DNA from: Antedon mediterranea
Taxonomy: Eukaryota > Echinodermata > Crinoidea > Comatulida > Antedonidae
Direction of reading: 5' to 3'
Length of the DNA: 64,000 nucleotides
Assembly (NCBI RefSeq): GCF_964355755.1
Contig: NC_092680.1
Span: 18,331,001-18,395,000, forward strand
The notes under the pieces are model-generated. The model saw nothing but the letters and a program-made list of their open reading frames with translations, did not search any database and had not been told where the DNA came from. The position numbers were made by a program, and so were the translations under genes. Position 1 is the first letter of the stretch; each line of letters starts with the position of its first letter. Below are positions 12,501 to 22,915 of the stretch, piece by piece.

Positions 12501-14549
12501 ACAGATAATGAAGTAATGTGCTTTTTGAAAATCGTTTTAAAACGAATGGTTTTTGTTGTTTTGTTTTGCAAGTTTTGGAAAATATTAAACTGTTTTAACA
12601 TTTCGAAAATATTTAATACATTTTTAAATAGTCACTCGTATTTTAAAGCCACGAAACTATTTAAGTGGATACCAGCCTCATTGCTGCTATGCTATGAGCA
12701 TTTAGTAGTAGATTAGATTATTGCCGTTTATCTAGTATACAATGACGGATGTGAGAGTAATAATAAAAGGTAACTACAGGTACTAACCTCCAATAATTTA
12801 ACATTTAATTACAAACGACGACATTTGCTGTTATTACGTTTTCATTTTATAATGATTATTACTGTATTATTATGACTAAAAACCGAAATAAATACTACTA
12901 AAACTTTAAAAAATCATCTTATCGCTGACAGATACGTAAGTACTCAGACACGTGTAGGTAGGCCTTCAGAACGTTTATATTATTTTAGTAAATAAGACGA
13001 CATCCGTTGCCATGGAAAAACGATCGTAGTTCATTTCATTTGTCTTATTTGACACATTATAGAATGCGTTTTTTTAAAAAAAAAAGGGAATCCCTCGTCA
13101 GCAAAAACACGTAGCTGTAAGTTATTGAGGAAACATCTACCAAAAATGTTTAATTACCGTAAAAAAACAGATAATTTTACTGAATTATTTAAGAAAAAAA
13201 AATAAATAGAAAACGATCATACGCCACATTGCGTTGCCTATTTTTGGACACACTACAAATGGACCCGTACAAATGCGTTTTTTTTTTAATAATAAAGAGG
13301 AATCCCCATTCAGCAAAAACACGTAGCTGTTATAGAAGAAAATCTGCCAAAATGTTTAATTGCCTTACAGTACGACAGTACGTGTATATGATCATTTCAC
13401 TGAATTATTAATAAATAAAATATATGGAAAATGATCATACGTCATTACTAAGTCGTCTCTTTGACGCCGGCCCTATAAATGCGTGTTTTTTTATAATAAA
13501 AGGTTAATCCCGGTCAGCAAAAACACGTAACACGAAATCTACGAGTAATTCGACCCCATAGCAGGCTTTTTGCTTAAAACAGGGTGTTGTTAATTCAACC
13601 AATTTTAAATATACCAAATACAATAGAAATAATAATTACTTGATCGAATGTAATCAGGGAAGATAATTAGAATAAAATAAAAGAATAAAAATTGATAAGT
13701 ATAAAATTATACGTTGTTGGTACTTTACCTGGGTTTAATTGAATTGTAATACTAACTATACAACAGTTAAAATATTTTTTTATTAATTAATGTTCTCTTA
13801 CGTAAATAAAAAAGACACATCAAACATACGTTTATAAAACTATAATACTAGATTTAAATAAATGTTAACAAATATATGCCTAATTAAACGAAGTCTACAA
13901 TCAAATCAATAAACAATTTAAATATAAAAATATTCATACGGCAAAAGCATACCACTAGTTTTACGCCGATCAAATCATTACAAGTAATTATTCAAATTGG
14001 GTACGAGTAGGCCAAATAATGGGTACGAGTAAGCCAAAAATGGGTACGGGTAAGCCAAAAAATGGGTACGAGTAAGCCAAATACTTGGGTACGAGTAAGC
14101 CAAATATTTAGGTACGAGTTGGCATGGGTACGGGTTGGTTTGGGTACGGGTTAGCCAAAGTGGGTACGAGTTGACCAATTATTTGGGTACGGGTTAGCCA
14201 AGTTGGGTACGAGTTGGCATGGGTACGGGTTGGTTTGGGTACGGGTTGACCAGCACCCATAGTACGGTCCCTTAGTACTACTAGGCCCGGCCGGGCGCGC
14301 GCATGCGACCCGGGCGTAAGGCCTAGCCTACTAGGGGCCGCCTACCTAGGCCTAGTAGGCCTACTACTAATACTTCATTGCCTGGTGTTATTGACACTAA
14401 CCTGAAGCCTCACATTCAATATAATCTTGTGCTTCATGTAACTTTTCTAGATTACGTCCAAGAATAGCAACATTATACTTGTTTTTTATAAGATTTAATG
14501 CTATAGACCTCCCAATACCACCAGAACCACCAAACACAACACCTGTCAT
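9558..14549 (-). CDS. CBR4: Carbonyl reductase 4 / mitochondrial 3-oxoacyl-ACP reductase subunit, complete, 5 exons
   Basis: This is a short-chain dehydrogenase/reductase of the FabG type. Family members use NADPH to reduce 3-oxoacyl-ACP in mitochondrial type II fatty-acid synthesis. CBR4 pairs with HSD17B8 in mammals and also reduces quinones. Five exons (14549-14402, 11717-11439, 11084-10950, 10178-10039, 9596-9558) join in frame to 246 residues; the human protein is about 237. Seen in the sequence are the Rossmann motif FGGSGGIG (6-13), [12 protein letters not shown] near residue 115, the catalytic triad Ser144, Tyr157 and Lys161 (YSATKSG), the [11 protein letters not shown] loop, and the conserved end [13 protein letters not shown]. 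An in-frame stop precedes the ATG, so the start is firm. The large first intron contains a 2.3 kb transposon. The assignment rests on motif-by-motif similarity to vertebrate CBR4. Confidence 0.95.
9704..9926 (-). mobile_element. tRNA-Gly-derived SINE, copy 1
   Basis: On the minus strand the head reads GAGCTGTAGCTTGGTGGTTA, then an anticodon arm with GCCTTCCAA (like tRNA-Gly with anticodon TCC), then a B-box-like GGGGTTCAATCC. The body ends in AAAAAAAAT near 9705. The copy at 10646-10843 shares both head and body, so this is a SINE family and not a single tRNA pseudogene. Confidence 0.75.
10039..10178 (-). CDS. CBR4: CBR4 coding exon 4
   Basis: The exon encodes [34 protein letters not shown] and STYITGQ. 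This is the substrate-side loop and the penultimate helix of the SDR fold. The acceptor is gttttaacag; the donor gtgtga follows a phase-0 end. Confidence 0.94.
10646..10843 (-). mobile_element. tRNA-Gly-derived SINE, copy 2
   Basis: This is a direct relative of the element at 9704-9926. It has the same tRNA-like head (minus strand AGCTGTAGCTTAGTGATTAA and CCTTCCAATCTCAAGGTCCG) and the same body words (TTGAGGCTAAGGGAGTGGAG and ATGGATAAACTATTTTATAA on the plus strand). It sits in the third intron of CBR4. Confidence 0.75.
10950..11084 (-). CDS. CBR4: CBR4 coding exon 3 with the catalytic YxxxK
   Basis: The exon encodes [20 protein letters not shown] and then [17 protein letters not shown]. Ser144, Tyr157 and Lys161 have the Ser-x12-Tyr-x3-Lys spacing of SDR enzymes. 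The acceptor is catattttag and the donor gtacat, phase 1. Confidence 0.95.
11439..11717 (-). CDS. CBR4: CBR4 coding exon 2
   Basis: The acceptor is tttagcag. The exon encodes residues 50-142, including [11 protein letters not shown] (cofactor-side Asp), [15 protein letters not shown], the HTNLL segment and GSILNIG. It ends in phase 1 at donor gtatgg. Confidence 0.94.
11955..12090 (+). repeat. Left subterminal array of the MULE-like element
   Basis: About nine degenerate units built on CCCGTACCCA or CTCGTACCCA, separated by CCAA and TTGGCT words. The array is the inverted counterpart of 13990-14250. Confidence 0.85.
13060..13540 (+). repeat. About 205-bp internal tandem repeat, 2.4 copies
   Basis: Three starts, near 13071, 13272 and 13477, share AATGCGTTTTTTT, AATAAAGGAATCCC-like sequence and CAGCAAAAACACGTAGCTGT. 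The first two units also share the following CTACCAAAATGTTTAATTGC-type sequence. The array lies inside the MULE-like element. Confidence 0.75.
13990..14250 (-). repeat. Right subterminal array of the MULE-like element
   Basis: About fourteen units of GGGTACGRGTAAGCCAAA or GGGTACGRGTTGGC type, in inverted orientation relative to 11955-12090. The array is longer than the left one. Confidence 0.88.
14268..14401. other. GC-rich and TAGGCCTA-rich patch next to CBR4 exon 1
   Basis: The patch around 14281-14360 contains GGCCCGGCCGGGCGCGCGCA, GACCCGGGCG and repeated CCTAGTAGGCCTA words. It is far richer in GC than its flanks. It is intronic, just downstream of coding exon 1, and could be part of a CpG-type promoter region. 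That role is inference. Confidence 0.4.
14402..14549 (-). CDS. CBR4: CBR4 coding exon 1
   Basis: The ATG is at 14549. The exon encodes [15 protein letters not shown], the NADP-binding Rossmann turn. It ends in phase 1 at donor gttagtg. The first in-frame stop upstream lies about 30 bases before the ATG, with no other Met between. Confidence 0.93.
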
Positions 14550-15159
14550 ACTGGGTTGGAATTTGGAAAAAAAGAATTTTTAAAGAAAATAGTTAGCCCG
14601 CCAACAACGGATTCACCAGAATAAAATACAAAAAAAGATGCCTTTACAGAAAATGGAATGTTTAAAAGTAATAATTATAATATTTTTTCCTACTGATTTA
14701 TTATGTAGTTCTAGATCTGTATATAGAATTGTAATGTCAAGCTTTACGTCAACATAACTTTTATTTTATTTATTAAACTGTTGTGAGAGTAGGCCTCCTA
14801 CATGATGCTACTCATAAATGATATTTTATTTTGAGTTTAATAAAATCAATTATGTTTTACATCATCAATTGTTTTTTATTTTTTGCGAGATTAGATAAAG
14901 AGTGATATTCTTGTATTTAGAGAAACATGTATTGAAAATTCCATCTCTTAATTAACTTATTTGTCTTCTAGAATACAAGTCATCATATTAAACCCGTTTA
15001 CATAGACAAATGTATTCATACGAACAGCGTCAGTTTCATTTTTCCACACTTGCGATGCGAAAGAATGTGTCCTATACCAATATTGAGATCAGGGAACACA
15101 TGCGGTTTGCGAAAATAAATTCGCCTACAAACTGAGCGGGGTTGGTACCTATTATGGAC
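14550..15159. other. CBR4 upstream region
   Basis: AT-rich DNA holding the CBR4 5' UTR and promoter. I cannot place a transcription start. I see no further gene. Confidence 0.5.
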
Positions 15160-15285
15160 AAACAGCAGCGCCATTTAGTCCCAATTATGGACAGAAGGTA
15201 ACCTATTATGGACAGAAAAGTAACCTATTATGGACAGAAAAGTAACCTATTATGGACAGAAAAGTAACCTATTATGGACAGTTTT
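15160..15285. repeat. 21-22 bp tandem repeat, about 5 copies
   Basis: The unit is AACCTATTATGGACAGAAAAGT, repeated head to tail, with degenerate units at the left end (TACCTATTATGGACAAACAG and a shortened copy). Confidence 0.9.
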
Positions 15286-15439
15286 CACCAACCCTATTGT
15301 ACAAACTTATCTTAACGTAAATAATTTCGGGAACTTTTTAACCCATTTTAAATTGTTTTGTCATGTTTGTTTGCACGATAACGTCCACAATTTCAACTAA
15401 TATTGAATTGAGATCAGGGAATCTCTGCACTCATTGTCA

Positions 15440-15990
15440 CTTTGGCTATGCATGTTGTTCCTGGTTTTCAGGTGTTTCTCAAAAACGTAAACAAATACTT
15501 TAAACCACTCAAAATAAAGTTGCTAGGTTTATATTAAATAAAAATAATCGAACACATATTGGTAAAGACGAACTGAACCAAATCGATCAATTATGTCTAA
15601 AGGTAGAAGTTGTCAAAGCTAAACCATGTTTATAAGATCTTTTATGGAAAATCAGCACCTTATTTGATTGAAAAGTTTAAAAGAGATTTTCATCTAACCA
15701 ACAATATGACTATACGTGTCAATGGTTTTTCAGTTCCTAAAACTTTTTATTATACAGGCATAAAGGCTTGGAATAACCTACCTCAATCCATTCAGCAAAT
15801 TGAAAACAAGAGTAACTTTAAGAAAATTGTTAAATCGCATTTATTTTCATAGTCTTTTTAATTAGGCTTATTTATATATTATTGTTGTTGTTATAATTGT
15901 GTGTTTAATGCAATACTTTGTAACGTTTAGGCCTATATTATTTATTTTAGATTATAAAAAGGATCCCAATGGAAATAAATAAATAAGCTT
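15440..15990 (+). pseudogene. LINE reverse-transcriptase C-terminal relic with 3' tail
   Basis: One frame reads KVARFILNKNNRTHIGKDEL and DQLCLKVEVVKAKP. After a frameshift near 15625 another reads LNHVYKIFYGKSAPYL and then GIKAWNNLPQSIQQIENKSN and KKIVKSHLF. This is the usual C-terminal region of non-LTR retrotransposon ORF2 proteins (the W-N-x-LP motif and the final F-K-x-LK-x-HLF). It is followed by a non-coding tail ending in an AAATAAATAAATAAG-like microsatellite at 15985. The copy is truncated at its 5' end and broken. Confidence 0.75.
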
Positions 15991-16059
15991 TTTGGGGCTA
16001 TTCTGAAAAATCTTTTCGATAGGCAGTAAATGAAAGCATTTAGAAACCGAGTGAAGTAA

Positions 16060-16905
16060 AATAAATAAATCAGGGTAAACTGTATTCGGGAAAAGAAGAC
16101 TCACTACTTGATATTTCAGTCCTTGTTAAAAGAATACAGAGGTAAGTCAAATGTTATTATAATAAGCTTTTGTGACGTAACCAATATATTAATATTTCTG
16201 AAAATCAATAGGCATGTTATGCAAGTATATAACTATTAACACCCAAACATTCAGGATGATACCTTAAACATTGTGGATGCTACCGTGCTAACAAAAAGGC
16301 AAATTACATCACGTAGGCCTATATATAGTTCTGAAAAGAACTGCTTCTCAGTTCTCGATTATAAATATGTTGTATACGATATACTTTATTTCAACATATT
16401 GACTTGAAAACCCTCAATACAATATATCATATAACACAATGCTTATAGAGCTAAAATTAGATACCAATTTCCAATTAAAAATAATCAGGTATTATTAATG
16501 GAAAGTGTCCCCTTAAAGGGGGTATTTCAAAGAAGGGGTTCAAAGAGTACTAAGAAGCTTTTGAATTGTAACTACCAATAGTTTAGTGGACTTGCTGAGA
16601 TATTGCGATGTGTGCTCTGGCTACTCACATCAACACAGGCTGATGGTTTCTAGGAGGTCCAGGTGATGACCTTTGACACATCGATTGACCTGACAGAGGT
16701 CGGTTGTTGGTCGTGACAACAAAATAATCAGGTATTTTAATTACGTAATAATTATTTCTAAGTCAAGTAACCATGGTTACTGATCAACAAAGTTGACACA
16801 GTCACAGGTTTACATTTTCCATAAACTAATTATTAATCAGCTAGTACACAACTCTCAAACAATACTTATTCATTGCAGCAAATGCATAGTTATCTTTTAT
16901 AAATA
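16060..16905 (+). repeat. Dispersed repeat R1, copy 1
   Basis: Shares long stretches with 32425-32670 (CTACTTGATATTTCAGTCCT, AAGCTTTTGTGACNTAACCA, GGCATGTTATG) and with 33955-34790 (TATAGTTCTGAAAAGAACTG, TTTCAACATATTGACTTGAA, AAGTAACCATGGTTACTGAT). The three together suggest one element of about 0.8 kb or more that has been fragmented. No coding frame is seen. The palindrome AGTTCTGAAAAGAACT is part of it. Confidence 0.75.
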
Positions 16906-18536
16906 TATTTATTTTTAGTGTCAGTAATTTATGTTATCACTTTGTATGTATTTTTTTGATGATTTTCCTAATAATATTGAAATCAAAATCAATCGATCGA
17001 CAATAAAATCACGATTCTCGTATCGTATCTGCCGTTTGGTGGTCTCTGTATAATTACGGTAATTCTCTAAGATTCTGATTGCTTAATTTATATATTTTAA
17101 CTGTATTTTTCTAGCCGCAAAAAAAAGAGAAAGTATTCAGGGCCTTCTTAATATATCAGTACATTATACAGCGCCGTCAAATTTCAATAAGAACACATTA
17201 TAAAATATAAGTACATTTAGTGAGAAAGATAAAAATATCGAATGTCTCTGAATAACAATCTTTGTTCTAAAGGTCAATTTAATTTTAGTCCTGATTTTAG
17301 TAATTGAACATCAATGTTTTCGTAACGAAAATCTATTTAAAAATGGTGATATATCACTTAATTAGGGCCTACTTACAGCCTTGTGATTTCATTTCAGCAT
17401 TTATTATTATAAAATATACAAGAAGTTTAAACAAACTATTTTCATAGACTAGCCAATCATGTGACTGCAGTATTTTCTAGAATACATACGCATTAAATAA
17501 AATGAAACAACACTTTCTCTGGCAATTCATTCTGTAATCTTTCCAGTGTGGTGTAAGGTCGAAAAATCAAAATCTAGGTAAAACATCGGGTTTCTTCAGT
17601 ACGGTAAGTATGCTTAATATTAAATACCAACTTGTTTATTAAGAATATTTTTTGCCCAATTCTGTTATTTCCGAATCTTCATTTTTAATTATTTGAATTC
17701 CACAAATCAGTTGTTAGGCCTACATTTCGTTTATAATTCTACAATTTTAATGAAAAAATACTTGGATCTGTATATCTTTACTGCATAAAATGTTACTAGG
17801 AATACATTTAGGTCTTATTATTATTGAGTTAGGACCACCATTTTAAGTTGTCATTTATCTCGCATTATGTCGCGTTATGTTACGTTCGTGGGGTATATGC
17901 GTTGGTGGTATACTGCATGCAGGTTAGGACTTGTTGAATTGTTACGTTCGTTTAAAGTGGTTGGACTGCACGACAAACTGTTATCGATCATCACGCTAGT
18001 AGCGTTCAATCGAGTCAGTCTCAAATTATGATTTTAAATTAAGAGGTACCAAAATAATACTATTCTTTTCAAAATCGATTTTCATTTCTTTGGTTTTTTA
18101 TTTAGGTAACAAAAAACCACTTAAGCCTACAGGAATTAAGTATAAAGTTTATTATGATTTACTTTTACTAATTTGTTAATGGATGGCAGTTCAGTTAGAT
18201 ATTCAAATGTTATTAGTTGTCGACTCGCATTCAGCAAGTCAGTTCCAATATCTTTGGGCCGTCGAAAACATTTTGATTACACTTAATTATAGTTACCTTA
18301 TGATTATGTTCGATTGCTTAATGAACTTTAATTTAATATTAATTTGTATTAAAAAGGTGCAAGAGGAGTAGAAATCGTTTGGAAATCGACTTTATTTAGC
18401 TTTAAAATACGATCAAAATAAGACGTTGTTGAAAAAAGAAACTACTACTTGAAACTGTTGACCAACCCAGGTAAATAATAATCAGAATTAGGTCTATCAT
18501 CATCACAATGATCATCACGAAAAAATATACATTGTA
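16906..18536. other. Upstream region of the orphan GPCR at 18918
   Basis: AT-rich sequence with no recognised element or gene. A 5' non-coding exon for the receptor could lie here, because the receptor start codon is preceded by a splice acceptor. I cannot identify the exon. Confidence 0.4.
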
Positions 18537-18660
18537 AAGGTCTGTCTAAAACTTTATGTGATGTACCTATAATGATGTCATATTAATATATTCGGGCATA
18601 TCACAACCATATTTGGGCACATCACACTTTTTTTTTCAAACTAGTTTTAGCTAAAAAATC
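18537..18660. mobile_element. MITE family A relic
   Basis: The relic begins with AAGGTCTGTCTAAA and has TTTATGTGATG, an internal TATTCGGGCATATCACAACC and the end motif CAAACTAGTTTTAGC. It is a decayed relative of the element at 1933-2098. Confidence 0.6.
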
Positions 18661-18917
18661 GTAGTTCTAACAAAGCATTAATAACTTTAAAATCGTCAAA
18701 AAAGTCCCAACCTATGACGTCATAATGGTACCGTTTTTGTGGAAGTTATTATATAAGATATTAATGAGGTTCTGAATAGTAAAAGACAACGAAGAATTAG
18801 CCTATCACATTAATGGTCTTAATACTCGTATTTTGAAGGTAATTCTATGCGATCAATTGTTGATCGATCGATTGAGTGATTGATTGATTGATTGAACGAA
18901 ATTTATTTTAGAGAATC

Positions 18918-20630
18918 ATGGATAATCTGACCAACTTGACGATTGATGAAACAACGTATGAAGATGGTAACAGTCAACAAGGAACATCAATACTTGCAAG
19001 CACTTGTTTGGTCGGTGTAACGATTATTCTCGTCAATACTACTACATTGTTAGCATTTATGACAGAGAAGAAACTACGCACATACGCCAACAGGTACATT
19101 ATAAACTTGAATATGATAGACTTAGCAACGGGTTTGATCGTTCTGATTGGAGGAATTTGCTTCGCTCTTCCAGATGATCCACATTGTATCAAAGGAAGTC
19201 TGGTTGTCAAAGACATCCACAACATCCTTCTACTAACATCCAACCTTAACATCATAACTATTGCTTTTGATAGACTGTATGCAATATATTTTCCATTCAA
19301 GTACAGAATTAACCGAAGTAAAATAAAGACAGCGGTCACGTGTGCTTCGCCTTGGCTGGTTTCTGTAGCAATATGGATCCCTCTGAAAACATATTTGGAC
19401 ATTTTACAAGAACCTGAAAACCAGAGTTTTTATACACTGCCAGAATACTACAACTACGTCTGGTCTGCTGCCTTTGTGACCGGCATATATTTCTGGGGCC
19501 CTTGGCTTATCATTAGTTTAGTTTACGGAAACATACTTTATAAGTTAAAGAAACGAAATTCTAACAAATCATTAATAAGTTTAAACTCGCCAAATAAATC
19601 TAAAATGAGGTCTACATCATTAACAGGAATAACGGATAGTAATCTGCATCATAAAATAGGCACATTATCAGAAATCGATCCATATTGTAAATACATAAAT
19701 ACTGGTTTCGAGATGCCAGTTAACAGAAATGCCCTTGTTCAAAATAACGCATGTCACATCAACTCACATAGACGCTCATCCTCCGACAGCCCGGGTGAAT
19801 TACCAACAGACAACAAAAAGTCCAATGGAGAAATAACATTTTCCGAAAAACAAACTAAAATTTTCAACAAAAAAGGCGTAAATTTACCAATCGGTAACTC
19901 CTTTGACGAGCAAGCCACGACATTTAAAAACTCATTGACTATTGAGTCTTTCAACAAGAAAACTGTAACACTTTCCGATACACCAGACAAAACTCTTAAA
20001 TCTGAAAATGACATACGTGTTTTAGCACCTTCTCACCATCAAACTAATATATCTTATGCTGATACACAATCTCCCATATCTCACGGTGACAGACCAATTT
20101 CCACAATATGTGAGAATATACCTCCACATTTGGTAACAGACAAGATTACTACATCCTCTAATTGTAATAAACCTACAACCACGCGTAAAAAATCTGCTAC
20201 ATCTGACAGACAAATTGAAAGAAAAAGTAGTAAAACAAGCACTTTATCAGATGATACACAAATGTGTAAGTCGAAAGGTGGACGAATAACTGGCAATGGT
20301 AAAGAAGAAAAGAAGAAAAAGAAATGGTTTCGCGGGAGTAACAAAACATATTTAACCCTTTCTCTTATCATACTAATTTTTGTTTTTACTTGGTCTGGCT
20401 ACTCTATTTCAACTATCATTTTGGCTTGGCAGCAACATACGCCCTCAGTTGAATCAAAGAATGAACCTTTAAGTATTTTATTCACGGTAACGTATATATT
20501 TAAGTATGCAAACAGTATTATGAACCCATTGGCCATAATACTATCACAGCCTACTATGCGTGTTACTCTTCGTCGTATGATCAAATGTTCATCTGATTAT
20601 GTTAAAGATGTATTGTCCCTTGAAACTTAA
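18918..20630 (+). CDS. Orphan class A GPCR, single coding exon, long ICL3
   Basis: The protein is 570 residues with the seven-helix pattern. TM1 is about 25-48, TM2 carries D68, TM3 ends in DRL (118-120), TM4 has W146, TM5 has P195, TM6 is about 477-503 with FTWSGYS, and TM7 has NPLAII from about 536. ICL3 (about 211-476) is long, polar and rich in Ser, Thr and Lys. The N-terminus has two glycosylation sites (NLT at 3 and 6). The helix pattern recalls biogenic-amine receptors. However, the ligand Asp of TM3 is replaced (His101 at that site), and no Cys is at the TM3/ECL2 disulphide positions. DRY is DRL, the TM6 Pro is Gly, and NPxxY is NPLAI. A splice acceptor (ttattttag) lies seven bases before the ATG, implying a 5' UTR intron. 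It is paralogous to the gene at 44218. The ligand is unknown. Confidence 0.92.
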   Translation: MDNLTNLTIDETTYEDGNSQQGTSILASTCLVGVTIILVNTTTLLAFMTEKKLRTYANRYIINLNMIDLATGLIVLIGGICFALPDDPHCIKGSLVVKDIHNILLLTSNLNIITIAFDRLYAIYFPFKYRINRSKIKTAVTCASPWLVSVAIWIPLKTYLDILQEPENQSFYTLPEYYNYVWSAAFVTGIYFWGPWLIISLVYGNILYKLKKRNSNKSLISLNSPNKSKMRSTSLTGITDSNLHHKIGTLSEIDPYCKYINTGFEMPVNRNALVQNNACHINSHRRSSSDSPGELPTDNKKSNGEITFSEKQTKIFNKKGVNLPIGNSFDEQATTFKNSLTIESFNKKTVTLSDTPDKTLKSENDIRVLAPSHHQTNISYADTQSPISHGDRPISTICENIPPHLVTDKITTSSNCNKPTTTRKKSATSDRQIERKSSKTSTLSDDTQMCKSKGGRITGNGKEEKKKKKWFRGSNKTYLTLSLIILIFVFTWSGYSISTIILAWQQHTPSVESKNEPLSILFTVTYIFKYANSIMNPLAIILSQPTMRVTLRRMIKCSSDYVKDVLSLET

Positions 20631-21899
20631 CAAATGAAGAACAAAATATTCTAAATTTAAATTGGCCATATCAAAGTAATATTAAAGTTATTCACTTTAA
20701 GTCGAAAATTCGAGCCAAACACAACAAGTTTACGTAATTAACAGGTAAATTAATTCGATTACATTTCTGGAAAAAAAAGTAAACAAAGATTTCAAACCAC
20801 GAGTATGCATTATGCATGATGCTAATTAGGATTGTTTACAACTCGTCACGGTTGAGAAAGTGTTTTCACAGATCGTGAGGAAGTTTTATGATTATGCATA
20901 GTAGCCAAACAAGCGCGTTGCATTATGAGATATGTTTTGATCGAAAACTTTGACTGGAAGTCAAAGTTATATTTTGAACAAAAAACGTCTGTATTTACAG
21001 TTAAATGATTTTTTTTTCGACTAATTTTTGGTGAAATTTAATAACTATTATGATACTTCAAAATGACCAACTTTTTTTCGAAATATTTTATTTTTTATTT
21101 TTTTGGAAGTTAGTCAAATGGACAATACATCTTTAACAAAATACGTATATCATAATGTGCCCCTTGCGCGGTTTTTTTCGTACATAAGTGATACGTGAAG
21201 GATAGCCGATCTAGGATGTGTACGTGATGAAGGATCTTATGTGTTTCACATATACCAACTGTATCATAGACCCTAACCAATCTCCTAATCGTATTGTTTG
21301 TTGTGAGTATAATGTAGTCGGTAGTATTTAAATATTTGTAATTTTATGTCCCACGAAATGCGATCACGAATCTATAGATGATTACAATTAACGTGGTTTC
21401 AACGTTTTGTATAATAAAATTAAGTATATGGTCAAATGAAATAATATTTTGTTGTTGAATAGGCACTATTAATATCATATACAATAGTTACATTGGATAA
21501 ACAATATAATCAACTAGATGCAAATTATTGAAGTCAACTGGTTTTAGTTGTTTTTATTTTGTCTTTTTTTATAAGCGAATTTTTTTGGCAAAACTTTATT
21601 AAAATCACAAAATGTCGTATTCAAAGTATTTATTGTATTCATTTTTATTTTTTCAAGTTTTGAGGGACATCTTATCAAAAGAAAGATTACGCATAAGTTT
21701 GATTACACTTTAATCATAACATTTTAATCCTAGGGCCGTGCAAGTGTAAGATGTATCTGTATTACCTGTTGTTTATCAACCGATGAACAAGTGTGTGCTA
21801 ATAAATATTTCTGTAACCCTACATGTTTTCTATTCGCTTTGTATGCCTATTTATTCCATATTATTACTATTATTATTATTATGCGTGTTTGATTGCAGT
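20631..21899. other. Intergenic sequence downstream of the orphan GPCR
   Basis: AT-rich with runs of T. It contains the receptor 3' UTR. I recognise no gene or mobile element. Confidence 0.45.
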
Positions 21900-22245
21900 A
21901 AAGCTCTGTCTACACTACTCATTCATTTATTCATTCATTCATACACATTTATTTCACAATAATAACTACAGGGCGAGCCTGTCCTAGAAACACACTGTCT
22001 CACGAGGGCTCCTACAATACAAATATGCAAAATACATAAAAAGAAATACTGTATAAAACAATAAAATAAGTCAAAAAAGAAAGATAAAATATTGAGCAAA
22101 TACACTAGCCTATTTGAAACAGGCCTTAAGCCTTGTCTACACTATCAAACTTTTAATGACAACAAATGTGATGCATGTTCCCATATAGGGATGATATATA
22201 ATATGATGTCATATCACTACTTTCTGTGTCTTTAATTACTTTAAA
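21900..22245. mobile_element. MITE family A interrupted by a LINE 3' tail
   Basis: The MITE terminus AAGCTCTGTCTACACTA at 21902 is interrupted at about 21919. The element resumes near 22130 with AAGCCTTGTCTACACTATCA. The insert (about 21920-22128) starts with CATTCATTTATTCATTCATT, the complement of a TGAATGAA-type LINE tail, and continues with a LINE 3' UTR-like sequence. The repeated AAGCYYTGTCTACACTA on both sides looks like a target-site duplication. The right half of the MITE is itself truncated. Confidence 0.65.
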
Positions 22246-22764
22246 CAAAAATCTGTAAAACGTTACCTATAAGCCATTTCAACAACTTTTAACAATTTAA
22301 CGTCACCCCGCAGAAAACAACAATCGCACCTTTATTTTCCACAGCGAAATGCGATTTTCATTTCCTTTAGGCCTAACAGGAGTTGCGGAGTTTATAATTT
22401 GTTTTGAATCGTGAGATACTTCATTATTCAGCTCCCCAGTTCGATCCGGTTGAGGTACAAAAATACAAGATAAAATTGGAAAATGCATTTGATGCTATAC
22501 AACATATCAAACAAAACATCTAAAGCATTTAACATTTAATACGTCTTTTAAAATAATTATCCGAACTAATTTACTAAAAACTTATCAGAGATTGGTGCTT
22601 GATATATCTTCAATTATAAGCAATTTATTCAATTAGATTCAACTAATTTGCTTATTGCTTGAGCCTACAGTAGATGCATTGTACATTTTGATGAATCGGC
22701 AAATTGTGTATTTAGGGTCGGCATAATCAGATCATTTATGTTCAACAAAACACTCAACAGCAAA

Positions 22765-22915
22765 TACGTAACTCGCAAATTAGATTGGTTACCACCATGA
22801 GAGACGCAACACAATGACGCAAAAGTGACCGACCAATCAAAAGCCATGGATTGTCGGCGCTTGTCATTATTGGTCGTCAACTCGCTCACGTTGCGTCGTC
22901 AGCGTTACATCTAGG
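22765..22915. mobile_element. MITE family B relic
   Basis: Contains GAGACGCAACACAATGACGC, GACCAATCAAAAGCCATGG and, inverted, TTGGTCGTCAACTCGCTCAC with TTGCGTCGTCAGCGTTACAT. This is a diverged copy of the family best preserved at 46967-47153. Confidence 0.6.

Larger units (their letters stand above)
11946..14258. mobile_element. MULE-like DNA transposon (2.3 kb, non-coding) in CBR4 intron 1
   Basis: The element is bounded by the 9-bp direct repeat ATAGTACGG (11937-11945 and 14259-14267), an apparent target-site duplication. Its ends are inverted (GGTCAACCCGTACCC at both termini in opposite orientation) and expand inward into arrays of GTACCC-containing units. Between them is AT-rich DNA with a roughly 205-bp tandem repeat. 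I find no transposase-like frame. A 9-bp duplication with long, repeat-built inverted ends fits Mutator-like elements. That class call is inference. Confidence 0.7.

Noticed and set aside
12516-12716. Possible transposase fragment inside the MULE-like element
   Set aside because: The 66-codon frame is hydrophobic and AT-driven, with no transposase motif.
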